From Geminocystis herdmanii PCC 6308 (lineage in GTDB: Bacteria; Cyanobacteriota; Cyanobacteriia; Cyanobacteriales; Cyanobacteriaceae): DNA of 64,000 bases. The stretch covers positions 3,518,172 through 3,582,171 of the forward strand of contig NZ_CM001775.1 of assembly GCF_000332235.1 (NCBI RefSeq), written 5' to 3'. Under the pieces are notes generated by a model. The model ran no database searches. It worked only from the letters and a program-made list of their open reading frames with translations, and had not been told where the DNA came from. Position numbers and translations under genes: made by a program. The number at the start of each line of letters is the position of its first letter. Position 1 is the first letter of the stretch. Of the stretch, positions 7,799 through 17,770 are shown piece after piece.

Positions 7799-10700
7799 AT
7801 GACTCAGACTTCCCCCCAACAACCCAATCAACTTAACCCAGAAACCCAAACCAATAATTTACCAACAAATATTCGCAATTCTACGTCGGAAAATAATGTT
7901 AATGGAATCAAACCCTCCCCAGAAAATAATCAGAATTCCTCTTCAAAACAAGGTTTAATTTCATGGGTTGAATCGAAAAATCTGCGGTTTAAATTTATTT
8001 CTTCCGCAGTGGCGTTGGGAGTGATACCAATTATAGTAGTAGGTTCGATCGTCTCAGTATTAGTAAGTACATCATTTAAAGCCCAAATCAAGTTAAACGA
8101 AGAAGAAAAAGTTAACTCTATCTCCACAGAAGTTAATCTTTTGGTGAGAGATCGTTTATTAGACATCGAAACTTTAGGTGATACATTTTCGTTTTTCCCA
8201 GCATTTCGCAATAGAAATAAAGCAGAATTAACGAAAAAACTTACGGCTTATCAAGAACAATATGGTTATTATGATACTCTTTCTATTTTAGATAATCAAG
8301 GAAATGTCATCGCTCAAACCAAAGGCACACCCATCCCTAACTTAGCTCAAAGAAATTATATCCTAGCAGCAAAAGCCGCTAATGGCACGATCGTAAGTCA
8401 ACCCATGACATCTTTAGTAGATGGCACTTATGGAGTTTATTTTATCACAGTACTCAAAAATCCCATTACAGGACAAAGTGAGGGGTTTCTTCGGGCTAGA
8501 GTGCCAGTAAAAATCCTTCAAGAAATGATGGCTAAACGTCAAAATACAGATGGGGAAATCTATTATATGGCTGACGAAGATGATCAAATATTTGTATCCT
8601 CAGAAGCTGAAATTCTCACCCCTCGAACTACGATCGATTCCGTTCAAAAAGAAGCCGACTCCGTTACCTTAGAAAAACTTTTTCCTCAGTTAGAATTGGA
8701 AGACATGGCAAGTGAAGTTCTCCATGTAACAACAAGGAATACATCAACAAACAGTCAACAATTTGTGACGATTAAGGCTTTAGAGAATGAAGCAAGTATG
8801 GGGGAACAAGTTACCCCCATCGATTTGGATTGGAAGATAGTAGTTGGTGGAAATACTGGGGTCGTACTAAAACCAGTGGATCAAGCATTAAATTCTATCT
8901 TCTTAGGGATATTAGTCTCCGCTATAGGAGTTGGTTATATTGCTTATCTTTTAGCTGGGAGATTTGTGACTCCCATTGAAGAAACTACCTTAGCGGTAAA
9001 ACAAATTAGTCAAGGGGATTTAGATATACAAGTACCCGTGTCAGGAAAAGATGAATTAGCTGATTTAGGTAATAGTATCAATGATATGACTTCCCAGTTA
9101 AAAACTCTCTTATCGGAACAACAAATGTTTGCTAGTCAGTCAACTTTACTGAAAAATATGACTCTTGAAATGACGAAAGCCTTTAATATTAGTGAGGTTT
9201 TTGAAATTGCGGTGACGGAAATTCGTCAGGCTTTGCAGTCCGATCGAGTTGTTGTCTATAGTTTTGATGAGAACTGGCAAGGTACAATCATTGCTGAATC
9301 CGTCGATCGAAATTATCCCCAAGCCTTGGGAGCAAGAATCCTTGATCCTTGTTTTGCTGATAAATATGTAGAAAAATATATTCAAGGGAGAGTACAGGCA
9401 ACCCCCGATATTTATAAAGCAGGGTTAACAGAATGTCACCTCAAACAGTTAGAACCCTTTGCGGTGAAAGCTAATTTAGTCGCTCCCATTGTGGCTAACG
9501 GTAAATTATTAGGATTACTCATTGCCCATCAATGTTCAGCACCCCGTAACTGGGAACTAAACGAAATCGAGTTTTTCGCCCAAACAGCAACCCAAATGGG
9601 ACTGGCTTTAGAGCGTGTAATGTTAATGCAGTCTCAACAATTGGATACTTTCTTGTCCACAAAACTCAAAGATATTAGTTTCAAAATTGCTGAATCTTTG
9701 ACGAAAGAGAAAATTTTTGAAGTGGCTACTAATATGGGCAGGGAAGCCTTAAAAACCGATCGAGTTATCATTTATACCTTTGATCAAGACTGGAAAGGTA
9801 CAGTAATTGTAGAATCCGTCGATCCTAAATATCCTAGAGCCTTGGGAGCAAATATTAAAGACCCTTGTTTTGCTGATAAATATGTTGATAAATATAAACA
9901 AGGAAGAGTACAGGCCACCAATAACATTTATACTGCTGGGTTAACCAGTTGTCATATTCAACAGTTAGAACCTTTTGAAGTGAAAGCGAACCTTGTTACT
10001 CCAGTTATTGTGGAAGGTAGTTTACTCGGTTTACTCATTGCTCACCAATGCGATGCTCCCCGTCAATGGACAGAGTCCGAGTCGATTTTCCTCTCTCAGT
10101 TAGCCACTCAAATTGGTCCTGCTTTAGAAAGGATACAACTGTTAGCTAAACAAAGACAATCGGAGTTAGAACAAAGACAAGCCCGAGAAATTATCCAACA
10201 ACGAGCTTTAGAGCTACTCATGCAGGTTGATCCTGTTTCTCAAGGAGATTTAACTATTCGTGCTACGGTGACGGAAGATGAAATTGGTACGATCGCTGAT
10301 TCCTATAATGCCACGATCGAAAGTTTAAGAAGAATTGTAACTCAAGTACAAGGGGGTACAAAAGCTGTAAATGATGTGGTAAACCAACAAGAACAGTTTG
10401 TAGAAAATCTGGCAACAGAGATTATTCGACAAGCCGATGACATCAACATAGCTTTAGAAAAAATCCAAACTTTAGCCTTTAGCGCCAGAATGGTATTAGA
10501 TAACGCTGAACAAGCAGAAGAAGCGGTTAAACAGGCAAACCGCAGTGTAGAAGAAGGGGAAGTTGCCATGAACCGTACCGTTGATGGTATTCTGGCAATT
10601 CGAGAAACCGTAGCCGAAACCGCTAAAAAAGTAAAACGTTTAGGAGAGTCCACCCAGAAAATTTCTAAGGTAGTTAACCTCATCGGTAGTTTTGCGGATC

Positions 10701-11179
10701 AAACTAACCTGTTAGCGTTGAATGCTTCCATTGAGGCGGCGCACGCAGGGGAAGAAGGACGAGGTTTTGCGGTGGTTGCGGAAGAAGTTCGATCGCTTGC
10801 TCGTCAGTCAGCACAAGCAACGGCAGAAATTGAAAAGGTGGTAGCCGAGATTCAAGAAGAAACTAACGATGTAGTTAAAGCGATGGAATCTGGTACAGAG
10901 CAAGTAGTAGAAGGTACAAGACTGGTGGAAGAAACTAGAGCATCTTTAACCAACATTACTGCCGCTTCAGCTCAAATTAACCAATTAGTAACGGCGATCG
11001 CAGCTGCTGCGGCTGAACAATCTCAAACCTCCGAAGATATTACCGAAACGATGGCAGATGTTGCCATTATTTCCAATGAAACTTCGACGGCGGTAACTCA
11101 GGTATCTCGAACTTTTAAAAAGTTACTTAAAGTATCAGAGAACTTACAACAGAGTGTGAGTAAGTTTAAAGTGAATTAA
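7799..11179 (+). CDS. Chemoreceptor with two DXCF cyanobacteriochrome-type GAF domains
   Basis: A 1126-residue transmembrane chemoreceptor. In order: a Q/N-rich cytoplasmic head (1-62), TM1 (about 68-92), a periplasmic Cache-like domain (about 93-360), TM2 (about 365-388), HAMP (389-440), GAF1 (about 455-615), GAF2 (about 630-780), a second HAMP-like stretch (805-860) and an MCP signalling domain whose tip is near 960-1000. Both GAF domains have DPCF followed exactly 28 residues later by a C-H pair: C518/C546 and C690/C718. This is the spacing of the two bilin-linking cysteines in PixJ-type blue/green receptors. It probably controls phototaxis through CheW/CheA, which are not encoded nearby. 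The tip has H in place of the usual R in EAARAG. Confidence 0.88.
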   Translation: MTQTSPQQPNQLNPETQTNNLPTNIRNSTSENNVNGIKPSPENNQNSSSKQGLISWVESKNLRFKFISSAVALGVIPIIVVGSIVSVLVSTSFKAQIKLNEEEKVNSISTEVNLLVRDRLLDIETLGDTFSFFPAFRNRNKAELTKKLTAYQEQYGYYDTLSILDNQGNVIAQTKGTPIPNLAQRNYILAAKAANGTIVSQPMTSLVDGTYGVYFITVLKNPITGQSEGFLRARVPVKILQEMMAKRQNTDGEIYYMADEDDQIFVSSEAEILTPRTTIDSVQKEADSVTLEKLFPQLELEDMASEVLHVTTRNTSTNSQQFVTIKALENEASMGEQVTPIDLDWKIVVGGNTGVVLKPVDQALNSIFLGILVSAIGVGYIAYLLAGRFVTPIEETTLAVKQISQGDLDIQVPVSGKDELADLGNSINDMTSQLKTLLSEQQMFASQSTLLKNMTLEMTKAFNISEVFEIAVTEIRQALQSDRVVVYSFDENWQGTIIAESVDRNYPQALGARILDPCFADKYVEKYIQGRVQATPDIYKAGLTECHLKQLEPFAVKANLVAPIVANGKLLGLLIAHQCSAPRNWELNEIEFFAQTATQMGLALERVMLMQSQQLDTFLSTKLKDISFKIAESLTKEKIFEVATNMGREALKTDRVIIYTFDQDWKGTVIVESVDPKYPRALGANIKDPCFADKYVDKYKQGRVQATNNIYTAGLTSCHIQQLEPFEVKANLVTPVIVEGSLLGLLIAHQCDAPRQWTESESIFLSQLATQIGPALERIQLLAKQRQSELEQRQAREIIQQRALELLMQVDPVSQGDLTIRATVTEDEIGTIADSYNATIESLRRIVTQVQGGTKAVNDVVNQQEQFVENLATEIIRQADDINIALEKIQTLAFSARMVLDNAEQAEEAVKQANRSVEEGEVAMNRTVDGILAIRETVAETAKKVKRLGESTQKISKVVNLIGSFADQTNLLALNASIEAAHAGEEGRGFAVVAEEVRSLARQSAQATAEIEKVVAEIQEETNDVVKAMESGTEQVVEGTRLVEETRASLTNITAASAQINQLVTAIAAAAAEQSQTSEDITETMADVAIISNETSTAVTQVSRTFKKLLKVSENLQQSVSKFKVN

Positions 11180-11209
11180 GGAAGAGTTGCAAAGTTTTTT
11201 TGTGATGAT

Positions 11210-11249
11210 AGGTATTCGGTATCAGGTGTTAGGTGTTAGGTATTAGGCT
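11210..11249. repeat. AGGTNTT short tandem repeats
   Basis: Five to six heptamer units (GGTATTC, GGTATCA, GGTGTTA, GGTGTTA, GGTATTA) lie between the first receptor and the small DUF6887-like gene. Same repeat class as 181-275 and 53284-53316. Confidence 0.75.
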
Positions 11250-11271
11250 AAGGAAAATGGAATTTTGAATC

Positions 11272-11472
11272 ATGACTAAAAAATTAGAAATGATGACTGA
11301 TAAAGAATTGCGTCAATATCTATCGAATCATCGTGATAATGAAAAAGCCTTTAGTGAAGCTCTGGAAATTTTAATGAATCGCAAAAAAAATCCTTTTTCC
11401 TATCCTCCAGTTTCTTCTATGAATGAGAAAGAATTGGAAAATATATTTAAGGCAAAAATTCAATCAATATAA
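11272..11472 (+). CDS. Small DUF6887-like protein
   Basis: A 66-residue protein whose N-terminal pattern (M-x-D-K-E-L-R-Q-Y-L-x-x-H-R-D-N-E-K-A-F-x-E-A) matches a family of small cyanobacterial proteins listed as DUF6887. It is charged, probably helical, with no transmembrane segment. Members are often encoded in pairs with another small gene (DUF6888), but no such partner is recognised here. Role unknown. It lies between the first receptor and a family B mobile element. Confidence 0.55.
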   Translation: MTKKLEMMTDKELRQYLSNHRDNEKAFSEALEILMNRKKNPFSYPPVSSMNEKELENIFKAKIQSI

Positions 11473-11501
11473 TAGTCATCTCCAAAAATTAATAAAATAA
11501 T

Positions 11502-11704
11502 ACCTCAGTTCGACATAAAGAAAATGATGAAAACTAGACAGGTGGACAAGTGGACAAGTGGACAGGGAGAAAAATTCTCAATATTTGATGTACTTTTGAG
11601 AGAATTTTATTCATTCATCAGAAATACAATCTTCCTGTCTTCCTGTCTTCCTGTCTTCCTGTCTTCCAAGTCAGCCCTCACCTATTTTTATATCGAACTC
11701 AGGT
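11502..11704. mobile_element. Family B palindromic MITE, copy 1
   Basis: The element starts ACCTCAGTTCGACATAAA, and its right end, read inverted, starts ACCTGAGTTCGATATAAA, giving near-perfect terminal inverted repeats of about 18 bp. Further in, octamer repeats of GTGGACAA in the left arm face TCTTCCTG repeats in the right arm, so the arms can pair over a long imperfect stem. No real coding region. Other copies: 30190-30384, 58553-58764, and a left end at 62337. Confidence 0.8.
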
Positions 11705-11740
11705 GAATAATAGTCTTTTTTGGGAGAGGTTTAATAATTA

Positions 11741-11768
11741 TTCATTATTCATTATTCATTATTCATTA
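11741..11768. repeat. TTCATTA heptamer array before Uma2 start
   Basis: Four exact TTCATTA units end six bases before the ATG of the Uma2 gene, so the array occupies the place of the ribosome binding site. No Shine-Dalgarno sequence is visible. Confidence 0.9.
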
Positions 11769-11774
11769 ATTACC

Positions 11775-12383
11775 ATGACAGCCGTTATTACCAAACCGAA
11801 ATTATCTTTTTCTCAATTTATTAATCAATTACCAGATGAGGAGGGTTGCTACGAGTTAGTTAATGGAGAAATTATGCGCAAACAACCAACAAGAAAACAT
11901 GATGATATTGCCGATGAAATAGCGGATATTTTGAAAATGGAAGCTAAACGATCGAATCTCAATTATCGTATCAGTGGTCGAATAGTTATACGCACCGAGA
12001 CACAAACAGGACAAGAACAAGGACGTTATCCCGATTTAGCGGTAGTAGATAAAGATGTTTGGGAGTCTAATTTAACGGCTCAATCGGTTTTATATGATGC
12101 CCCAGTGTTAGTGGTGGAGGTTGTTTCTACTAATTGGGAAGATGACTATATCGATAAGTTAACGGAGTATCAGTTATTAGGTATTAAGGAATATTGGTTA
12201 ATTGATTATCTTGCTGTAGCTAGTCGATCGTGGTTAGGAAATCCAAAACAACCCACTATTTTTGTTTGTACCTTAGATGAAAATAATATTTATCAAATAA
12301 AATCCTATCAAGGAGACAACCGAATAGAATCCTCAACTTTTCCCAAATTAAAGTTAACTCCGTTAGAACTATTTGAAAAATAA
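11775..12383 (+). CDS. Uma2 family (DUF820) putative endonuclease
   Basis: A 202-residue protein of the Uma2/DUF820 family, which has a PD-(D/E)XK nuclease fold and is greatly expanded in cyanobacteria. Visible are the family start ...FSQFINQLPDEEGCYELVNGEI, then RYPDLAVVD with the candidate metal-binding aspartate, and VLVVEVVSTNWEDDYIDKL leading to K-EYWLIDY. I start at ATG 11775 because upstream in-frame codons (from GTG 11703) are mostly made of the heptamer repeat. True substrates of these proteins are unknown. Confidence 0.88.
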   Translation: MTAVITKPKLSFSQFINQLPDEEGCYELVNGEIMRKQPTRKHDDIADEIADILKMEAKRSNLNYRISGRIVIRTETQTGQEQGRYPDLAVVDKDVWESNLTAQSVLYDAPVLVVEVVSTNWEDDYIDKLTEYQLLGIKEYWLIDYLAVASRSWLGNPKQPTIFVCTLDENNIYQIKSYQGDNRIESSTFPKLKLTPLELFEK

Positions 12384-12442
12384 GCAAATATAATTATTAC
12401 TAGATATTGATCTAAATTAACTCCCATTCGGATTAAGGCAAT

Positions 12443-12490
12443 TTCTTAATTCTTAATTCTTAATTCTTAATTCTTAATTCTTAATTCTTA
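12443..12490. repeat. TTCTTAA heptamer array before receptor start
   Basis: Six full TTCTTAA units plus six further bases end two bases before the ATG of the second receptor. The array therefore fills the leader and the ribosome binding position. A change in unit number would shift the distance from any upstream promoter by seven bases each time. Confidence 0.92.
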
Positions 12491-12492
12491 TC

Positions 12493-15400
12493 ATGACTCA
12501 AGCACCCGAAAAACCTAAATTCAACACTTCTTCCGTATCTGTAAATAAAGCTCCCATTCCAGTAGTTATAAAACCAACCCCGAAAAAAGAGCCATTGCCC
12601 ATTGTTACATGGTTTTATAACATCTCCATTCGGAAAAAACAGGTATTTGTATTAGTCACAGCCCAAGCAATATCGATCGCAGCGTTATTAGGGGTAGGAT
12701 TTATTCAAGTTGTTCAAGGAGGTAGAGAGCAATTAGCTAACCAGTCTATCTCTGAGTTAGAAGCAACTAAAATTAACTACAGTATCAAAGTTAATCAAAT
12801 GGGGTTCGGTTTTCGTGGGCAATCGGATAACCTTGCGATTATCAATGCGGCTTTGACTAAGGTTAATGGGGGAACTTTAAGCCCTCAAGATCGATCGATC
12901 GTGCGTCAAATTTTGCAAAATGAGATCAAAGCGCGTAATATTGAATATGCGACCCTTGTGGGATTAGATCAAAGAATTATTGTCAATGCTAATAACGATC
13001 GAACTGGACAAGTATTTAATCCTAATAATTTAGTCTCTCAAGTTATCAACAATCCCCAACAAATTAAAACCACAGAAATTAAGCCTTGGGCAGATTTAGT
13101 TAAAGAATTACCTCCCATTTTTTCTAGTCTTTCTCAAAATCAAGATGTCTTAATTCGTTATACCTTTACCCCTGTTTTTCGTCCGGGTACTCAACAAGTA
13201 ATTGGAGTGTTAATATCTGGAGACGTTGTTGACGGCAAATTTTCCATCGTAGAAGATACCCTCAAGGTATTCCAAGGAGGGTATAGTGCGATTTATAAAA
13301 TCACTGGAAACAAAGATTTTAAATTATCCAGTGCCTTAACAGAAACGGAAACTGAAAGAGGACAACCTTTAGCTACCAATGCACTTTTTGAACTCGCCAT
13401 CCAAAATCCCGATGAAATTGTCTCTATCAGGGATAAAGTAGGAGATACAACCTATACTCTGACAGGGCAGATTCTTAAAAATTTTCAAGAGCAACCTGTG
13501 GGAATTTTGGTGAGGGGGACATCAGAAAAAGCTCTCAATCAAATTATTTCTAATAGTTTAAGCGCTCAAGGGCAAACAGCAGTAGCTGTACTTATTGTCA
13601 ATCTTCTCTTAATTTTAGTGTTAGGGCGTGTGATTGCAAAACCCATTGAATCTTTACAGCTAACCGCAGAAAAATTTGCCGAAGGAGATTATAGTAGAAG
13701 AACTACTGTTCAAGGAGATGATGAAATAGGGAAGTTAGCTCGTACTTTTAATGTCTTGGCGGATAATATTGAAGAAAGTGAGTCTTTTTTGATGTTAGAT
13801 GCAAGTAAAGTTAGTCTTTTCCAAGATATTACTGGCTCAACTACTCTGGATGAGGATGATGTTAATAAAGTGTTCGATCGAGCTTTACCCAAAGCGAAGG
13901 AAATATTACAGGTCGATCGACTGGTAATCTATCGTTTTAAAGGTGATTGGAGTGGTTACATTAGTAATGAAGCAGGAGACCTTGATTTACCTAGTGCCGT
14001 TGACGAAAAAATCAATGATCCTTGTATTCCACCAGAATTAAGACAGGCTTATATTAACGGTCGAGTTGTACCCACAGAAAACGTCTATACCGCAGGTTTT
14101 GCTCCCGAACACGAAGCCCTAATGTACCGACTACAAATTAAATCTAATTTAGTAGTTCCCATCGTAACTCAAGGACAACTATTTGCTCTGTTAATCGCCC
14201 ATCACTGTCGTAAACATCATGAATGGGAAGAAAGAGAAATTGCCTTTTTAGGTCAAATTGCCCTAAGATTTGGGGTAATCTTAGACAGGGTAAACATCCT
14301 CAAAAATCAGATTGCCGCAGCAAATCGAGCTGATCAATTAAAAGAAATTACCCTTTCTCTTGCCTCTAGTTTAAATCGTCAACAGGTACTAGATTCGGCA
14401 GTTAAAGAAATTCGTACTGCCTTAAAAACCGATCGAACTATAGTCTATGAATTTGATGAAAATTGGCAAGGTACAATTACGGCTGAATCCGTAAGTTTAA
14501 ATTATCCCGTTGCTTTAGGGGCTCAAATTCTTGATCCTTGTTTTGCTGACAACTATGTAGAAAAATATCAACAGGGTAGAGTACAAGCCACTCCAGACAT
14601 TTATAAAGCTGGTTTAACAACTTGTCACCTCAAACAATTAGAACCTTTTGCGGTGAGAGCAAATTTAGTCGCGCCTATTTTAGTGAACCGTAAATTAATC
14701 GGGTTGCTTATTTGTCATCAATGTTCTGATGTGCGTAACTGGGAATCTGCGGAAATTGAGCTATTTTCCCAACTAGCAACCCAAGTCGGTTTAAGTTTAG
14801 AGCGGGTAAAACTTCTCGATTTACAGTTAAATGCGGAAAAAATCCAACGGGAAGGAAAAGAGTTATTACAAAGACGAGCTTTAGAATTACTCATGCAAGT
14901 TGATCCCGTATCCCAAGGAGACTTAACCATTCGGGCATCTGTAACAGAAGATGAAATTGGCACGATCGCCGACTCCTATAATGCTACGATCGAGAGTCTC
15001 AGAAAAATTGTTGCTCAGGTACAAACAGCGGCGGGAGAAGTGTCTCAAACTACCAGTAATAACGAAAATGATGTCAGAATTTTGCGTCAAGAAATTGAAG
15101 AACAGGTAGGAAGTATCACTGATGTATTAAGTACTATTAAGCAAATGAGTCGATCGAGTAATCTTGTCGCAGAAAGTGCCGAACAAGCGGAAGAAGCACT
15201 GCAAAAAGCCCAAGAAAGTGTGGAAATGGGGGATTCCGCCATGAATCGTACTGTTCGATCGATTTTAGAAATCAGAGTCACAGTACAACAAGCCGCCGAA
15301 CAAGTGAAAAAATTAGGGGATACCACCCAAAATATCGCTACCGTTGTGGGTTTAATCGGACGTTTTGCCGCCCAAACTCACCTTTTGGCTTTAAAAGCCT

Positions 15401-15852
15401 CGATCGAAGCCGCACGGGCAGGAGAGCAGGGAACGGGCTTTGCCGTAATCGCTGAAGAAGTAAGGGCATTAGCCACCCAATCCGCTCAAGCAACCTCGGA
15501 TATTGATAAACTGGTTAACGAGATTCTCAATGAAACTAAAGTGGTTGTTACCGCTATGGAGGAAGGTAGTGAGCAGGTAATCGAAGGGAGTAAACTGGTG
15601 GAAGAAACCCGTCAAAGTTTAAACCAGATTGCGGCGGCTACTATTCAAATTAACGAATTAGTAGAAGCGATTGCGGCGGCAGCTTTTGAGCAATCAGAAA
15701 ACTCCGAAGAAGTAAAATCTAAAATGGAGGATGTTGCTAGAATTGCTGAGAAAACGACTATTTCGGTAACTCAATTATCCGATTCTTTTGTAGAATTACA
15801 AGACGTTGCTCGAAAATTAGAATCTAACGTTTCTCAGTTTAAAGTCAGCTAA
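12493..15852 (+). CDS. PixJ-like chemoreceptor with one DXCF cyanobacteriochrome GAF
   Basis: A 1119-residue receptor. In order: cytoplasmic head, TM1 (about 50-75), periplasmic sensor (about 76-350), TM2 (about 355-380), HAMP, GAF1 (about 445-600), GAF2 (about 620-775), a HAMP-like region and the MCP domain. GAF2 has DPCF with C683 and a C-H pair at C711, 28 residues apart. GAF1 has DPCI at C511 but no second cysteine (an E-H where C-H is expected), so it probably binds no bilin. This matches Synechocystis PixJ1/TaxD1, where only the second GAF is photoactive. The MCP tip differs from consensus: QTHLLALKASIEAARAG has H and K where N is usual. It shares long near-identical stretches with the receptor at 7799. 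Confidence 0.87.
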   Translation: MTQAPEKPKFNTSSVSVNKAPIPVVIKPTPKKEPLPIVTWFYNISIRKKQVFVLVTAQAISIAALLGVGFIQVVQGGREQLANQSISELEATKINYSIKVNQMGFGFRGQSDNLAIINAALTKVNGGTLSPQDRSIVRQILQNEIKARNIEYATLVGLDQRIIVNANNDRTGQVFNPNNLVSQVINNPQQIKTTEIKPWADLVKELPPIFSSLSQNQDVLIRYTFTPVFRPGTQQVIGVLISGDVVDGKFSIVEDTLKVFQGGYSAIYKITGNKDFKLSSALTETETERGQPLATNALFELAIQNPDEIVSIRDKVGDTTYTLTGQILKNFQEQPVGILVRGTSEKALNQIISNSLSAQGQTAVAVLIVNLLLILVLGRVIAKPIESLQLTAEKFAEGDYSRRTTVQGDDEIGKLARTFNVLADNIEESESFLMLDASKVSLFQDITGSTTLDEDDVNKVFDRALPKAKEILQVDRLVIYRFKGDWSGYISNEAGDLDLPSAVDEKINDPCIPPELRQAYINGRVVPTENVYTAGFAPEHEALMYRLQIKSNLVVPIVTQGQLFALLIAHHCRKHHEWEEREIAFLGQIALRFGVILDRVNILKNQIAAANRADQLKEITLSLASSLNRQQVLDSAVKEIRTALKTDRTIVYEFDENWQGTITAESVSLNYPVALGAQILDPCFADNYVEKYQQGRVQATPDIYKAGLTTCHLKQLEPFAVRANLVAPILVNRKLIGLLICHQCSDVRNWESAEIELFSQLATQVGLSLERVKLLDLQLNAEKIQREGKELLQRRALELLMQVDPVSQGDLTIRASVTEDEIGTIADSYNATIESLRKIVAQVQTAAGEVSQTTSNNENDVRILRQEIEEQVGSITDVLSTIKQMSRSSNLVAESAEQAEEALQKAQESVEMGDSAMNRTVRSILEIRVTVQQAAEQVKKLGDTTQNIATVVGLIGRFAAQTHLLALKASIEAARAGEQGTGFAVIAEEVRALATQSAQATSDIDKLVNEILNETKVVVTAMEEGSEQVIEGSKLVEETRQSLNQIAAATIQINELVEAIAAAAFEQSENSEEVKSKMEDVARIAEKTTISVTQLSDSFVELQDVARKLESNVSQFKVS

Positions 15853-15860
15853 AGAGAAAT

Positions 15861-15887
15861 GAGTAATGAGTAATGAGTAATGAGTAA
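15861..15887. repeat. GAGTAAT heptamer array
   Basis: Nearly four units of GAGTAAT start eight bases after the stop codon of the second receptor. Same class as the other heptamer arrays. Confidence 0.85.
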
Positions 15888-15940
15888 GAAGTAAAAATTT
15901 ACACAATAATAGAGGTATTCTGATTCTGTCATTTATGTAG

Positions 15941-15979
15941 AAAAAGAAAAGCCTCTCTTACCATAAAGATAAAAAGAGA
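15941..15979 (-). terminator. Putative terminator of acsF
   Basis: On the minus strand TCTCTT and AAGAGA form a six-base stem around a long loop, followed by GGC and a T-rich stretch (TTTTCTTTTT). It lies about 60 bases after the acsF stop codon. The long loop makes it a moderate candidate only. Confidence 0.35.
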
Positions 15980-16036
15980 CTCAACTTCTTTATTTATAAA
16001 TATTTACTTCTTTTATCCCCTATCTCCTCTCTTTTA

Positions 16037-17113
16037 TTAAAGTACGTTTCCTTGTAAAGACTCGGAATCAATGGGCTTAATGAAGTATAAGCGGATAAAT
16101 TGACTAGCGTTAGACAAGAATAAAGGCAATTTACGAAGGAATTTGATAGGTGCGATCGAATTACTAGCATCAATAGCTCGTAATTTTTCACAATTACTTA
16201 CACAAATTTCTAAACTATCATAGAAAGCAGGATTGTCCACATCAATGATGACAGGGAAAACTCGCCCTGCGGTATGATTAGTTTTCTCAATGACGTGTTT
16301 GTCATAACTTCTCGCATCTAAACCAATGGAAGCATAAAAGTCAGATCGTTGTAAATCATTAAGGTACATTGTGGCAAATACCGATAACAAGAAGAAACGA
16401 CACCACAACTTCGCTTTCCAATCATTTAAATATTCAGGTTTAGCTTTGAGAATAGCATCAAAGAAATCACCGTGACGGTTTTCATCTTGACACCAATTTT
16501 CAAAAAACTTGAAGATAGGATAAATACGACTTTCGGGATTTTGCTCTAAATGACGATAAATAGTGATATAACGCCAATAACCAATTTTTTCAGATAAATA
16601 GGTAGCGTAGAAAATAAATTTAGGTTGGAAGAAAGTATAGTCACGACTCTTGGTTAAAAATCCTAAATCTAAGGATAAGTTAAAGTCAGACATAGCTTTA
16701 TTCAAGAAACCAGCGTGACGGGCTTCATCTCTTGACATTAAGTTAAAACACTCAGCCAACACAGGGCTTTTATGTTTTAAACGTCTGCCCAATTCCTTAT
16801 ACAATAAAAATCCCGAAAATTCAGCAGTACAAGAGCGTTCAAGAAATTCTACAAATAATTGGCGAGTTTCACCATCAATATGATCCCATGATTGATCAAA
16901 ATCGGCATTACGGACAAAATGATGACGATTATAATCCACTTTGAACTCGGCTAGAATTGCTTGTAATTCTTCCTCGTTGACGGCAATGTCCATTTTTGCC
17001 ATAGCATCAAAATCTGTGGTGTAGAAACGGGGTGTTAGGATAGTTTCTTTCGCTGGTGCTTTGACTCCCGGACGTATTTCTTCGTATTCGGGTTTTTGTA
17101 CTGTTGTTACCAT
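16037..17113 (-). CDS. acsF: Mg-protoporphyrin IX monomethyl ester oxidative cyclase (AcsF)
   Basis: A 358-residue diiron enzyme that forms the isocyclic ring of chlorophyll, converting Mg-protoporphyrin IX monomethyl ester to divinyl protochlorophyllide with O2. Two E-x-x-H iron-binding motifs are visible: E130-A-R-H133 in [10 protein letters not shown] and E211-N-R-H214 in DENRHGDFF. Length and N-terminus ([16 protein letters not shown]) match cyanobacterial ChlA/AcsF. Cyanobacteria often have a second copy for low oxygen; which one this is cannot be told here. The gene is monocistronic as far as seen, with psbM divergent upstream. Confidence 0.96.
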   Translation of the reverse strand: MVTTVQKPEYEEIRPGVKAPAKETILTPRFYTTDFDAMAKMDIAVNEEELQAILAEFKVDYNRHHFVRNADFDQSWDHIDGETRQLFVEFLERSCTAEFSGFLLYKELGRRLKHKSPVLAECFNLMSRDEARHAGFLNKAMSDFNLSLDLGFLTKSRDYTFFQPKFIFYATYLSEKIGYWRYITIYRHLEQNPESRIYPIFKFFENWCQDENRHGDFFDAILKAKPEYLNDWKAKLWCRFFLLSVFATMYLNDLQRSDFYASIGLDARSYDKHVIEKTNHTAGRVFPVIIDVDNPAFYDSLEICVSNCEKLRAIDASNSIAPIKFLRKLPLFLSNASQFIRLYFIKPIDSESLQGNVL

Positions 17114-17527
17114 AATATTTTTAAAAAACTATATTTATTGCTATTCGATCGAGCAGTTTCATGATCGAAAAATCTAAGTTAAATCTAAGTTTAACAAAAT
17201 CTTTACCATGTCACGAATCTATTTTATTAAGAGTTGTAACAATCCTTGAGAATGGAGAATTAAGAATGGAGAATTGAGAATGATTTTTTTTGTCATTGCG
17301 GTGAGGTGCGTAGCATTGCGAGGCACGAAGCAATCTCTCAAAACTCAATTTCCCTAGTTGGTTAAAAAACAATAATGTTAACAGTTTTTATGTTTCATTA
17401 GTTATTAAATAAAAAATGTCAAGTAAAATTTACAATTATTTATATATATTTTTTTCTCTATCAAGAGTGAAAATACAAAATTATGATATTCTAGTTATCG
17501 TCAGTTGAGTTCTGAGAATAATAAAAA
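17114..17527. promoter_or_regulatory. Shared upstream region of acsF and psbM
   Basis: This 414-base region separates two divergent photosynthesis genes and should contain both promoters. It has a few GAGAATT/GAGAATG units at about 17249-17282, a dispersed GC-rich repeat at 17291-17336, and an AT-rich stretch before psbM in which TATGAT (17483-17488) is a possible -10 box about 40 bases before the start codon. No coding sequence is seen. Confidence 0.4.
17291..17336. repeat. Dispersed GC-rich palindromic repeat
   Basis: The stretch GTCATTGCGGTGAGGTGC followed by GCATTGCGAGGCACGAAGC resembles a short repeat seen between genes of many unrelated bacteria. It is more GC-rich than its surroundings and can fold (GTGCG/GCAC type pairs). 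Its origin is unknown. Confidence 0.5.
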
Positions 17528-17632
17528 ATGCAAGTTAATGATTTAGGCTTTGTTGCCACCCTTTTATTTGTGCTTGTGCCTACGGTTTTTCTCTTGATTT
17601 TATATATTCAAACTGGAAAAAACGAGGCTTAA
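17528..17632 (+). CDS. psbM: Photosystem II protein M (PsbM)
   Basis: A 34-residue single-span membrane protein, [20 protein letters not shown] followed by [14 protein letters not shown], which matches PsbM closely over its whole length. PsbM sits at the interface of the photosystem II dimer in the thylakoid membrane. The ATG is preceded by an A-rich leader. A terminator-like hairpin follows. It is divergent from acsF. Confidence 0.96.
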   Translation: MQVNDLGFVATLLFVLVPTVFLLILYIQTGKNEA

Positions 17633-17707
17633 TAAACCTATTTAAGAAAAACATAGATAATTTACTGTTACAGTTGTTATCTCAACAGGAGAGATTATTA
17701 CTAGGAT

Positions 17708-17734
17708 AAAATCACTTTTGATTTTAGTTTTTTT
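17708..17734 (+). terminator. Putative terminator after psbM
   Basis: AAAATCA (17708-17714) pairs with TGATTTT (17719-17725) over seven bases, followed by AG and a run of seven T. It lies about 75 bases beyond the psbM stop and just before the converging DUF3750 gene. Confidence 0.45.
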
Positions 17735-17770
17735 AAACTATTTTTCCTAGTTTTTCTCTTTTAAATTCTT

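Noticed and set aside
11524..11706. 60-codon frame within the family B element
   Set aside because: It is a translation of octamer repeats inside a palindromic element; the same position in the other copies is not open.
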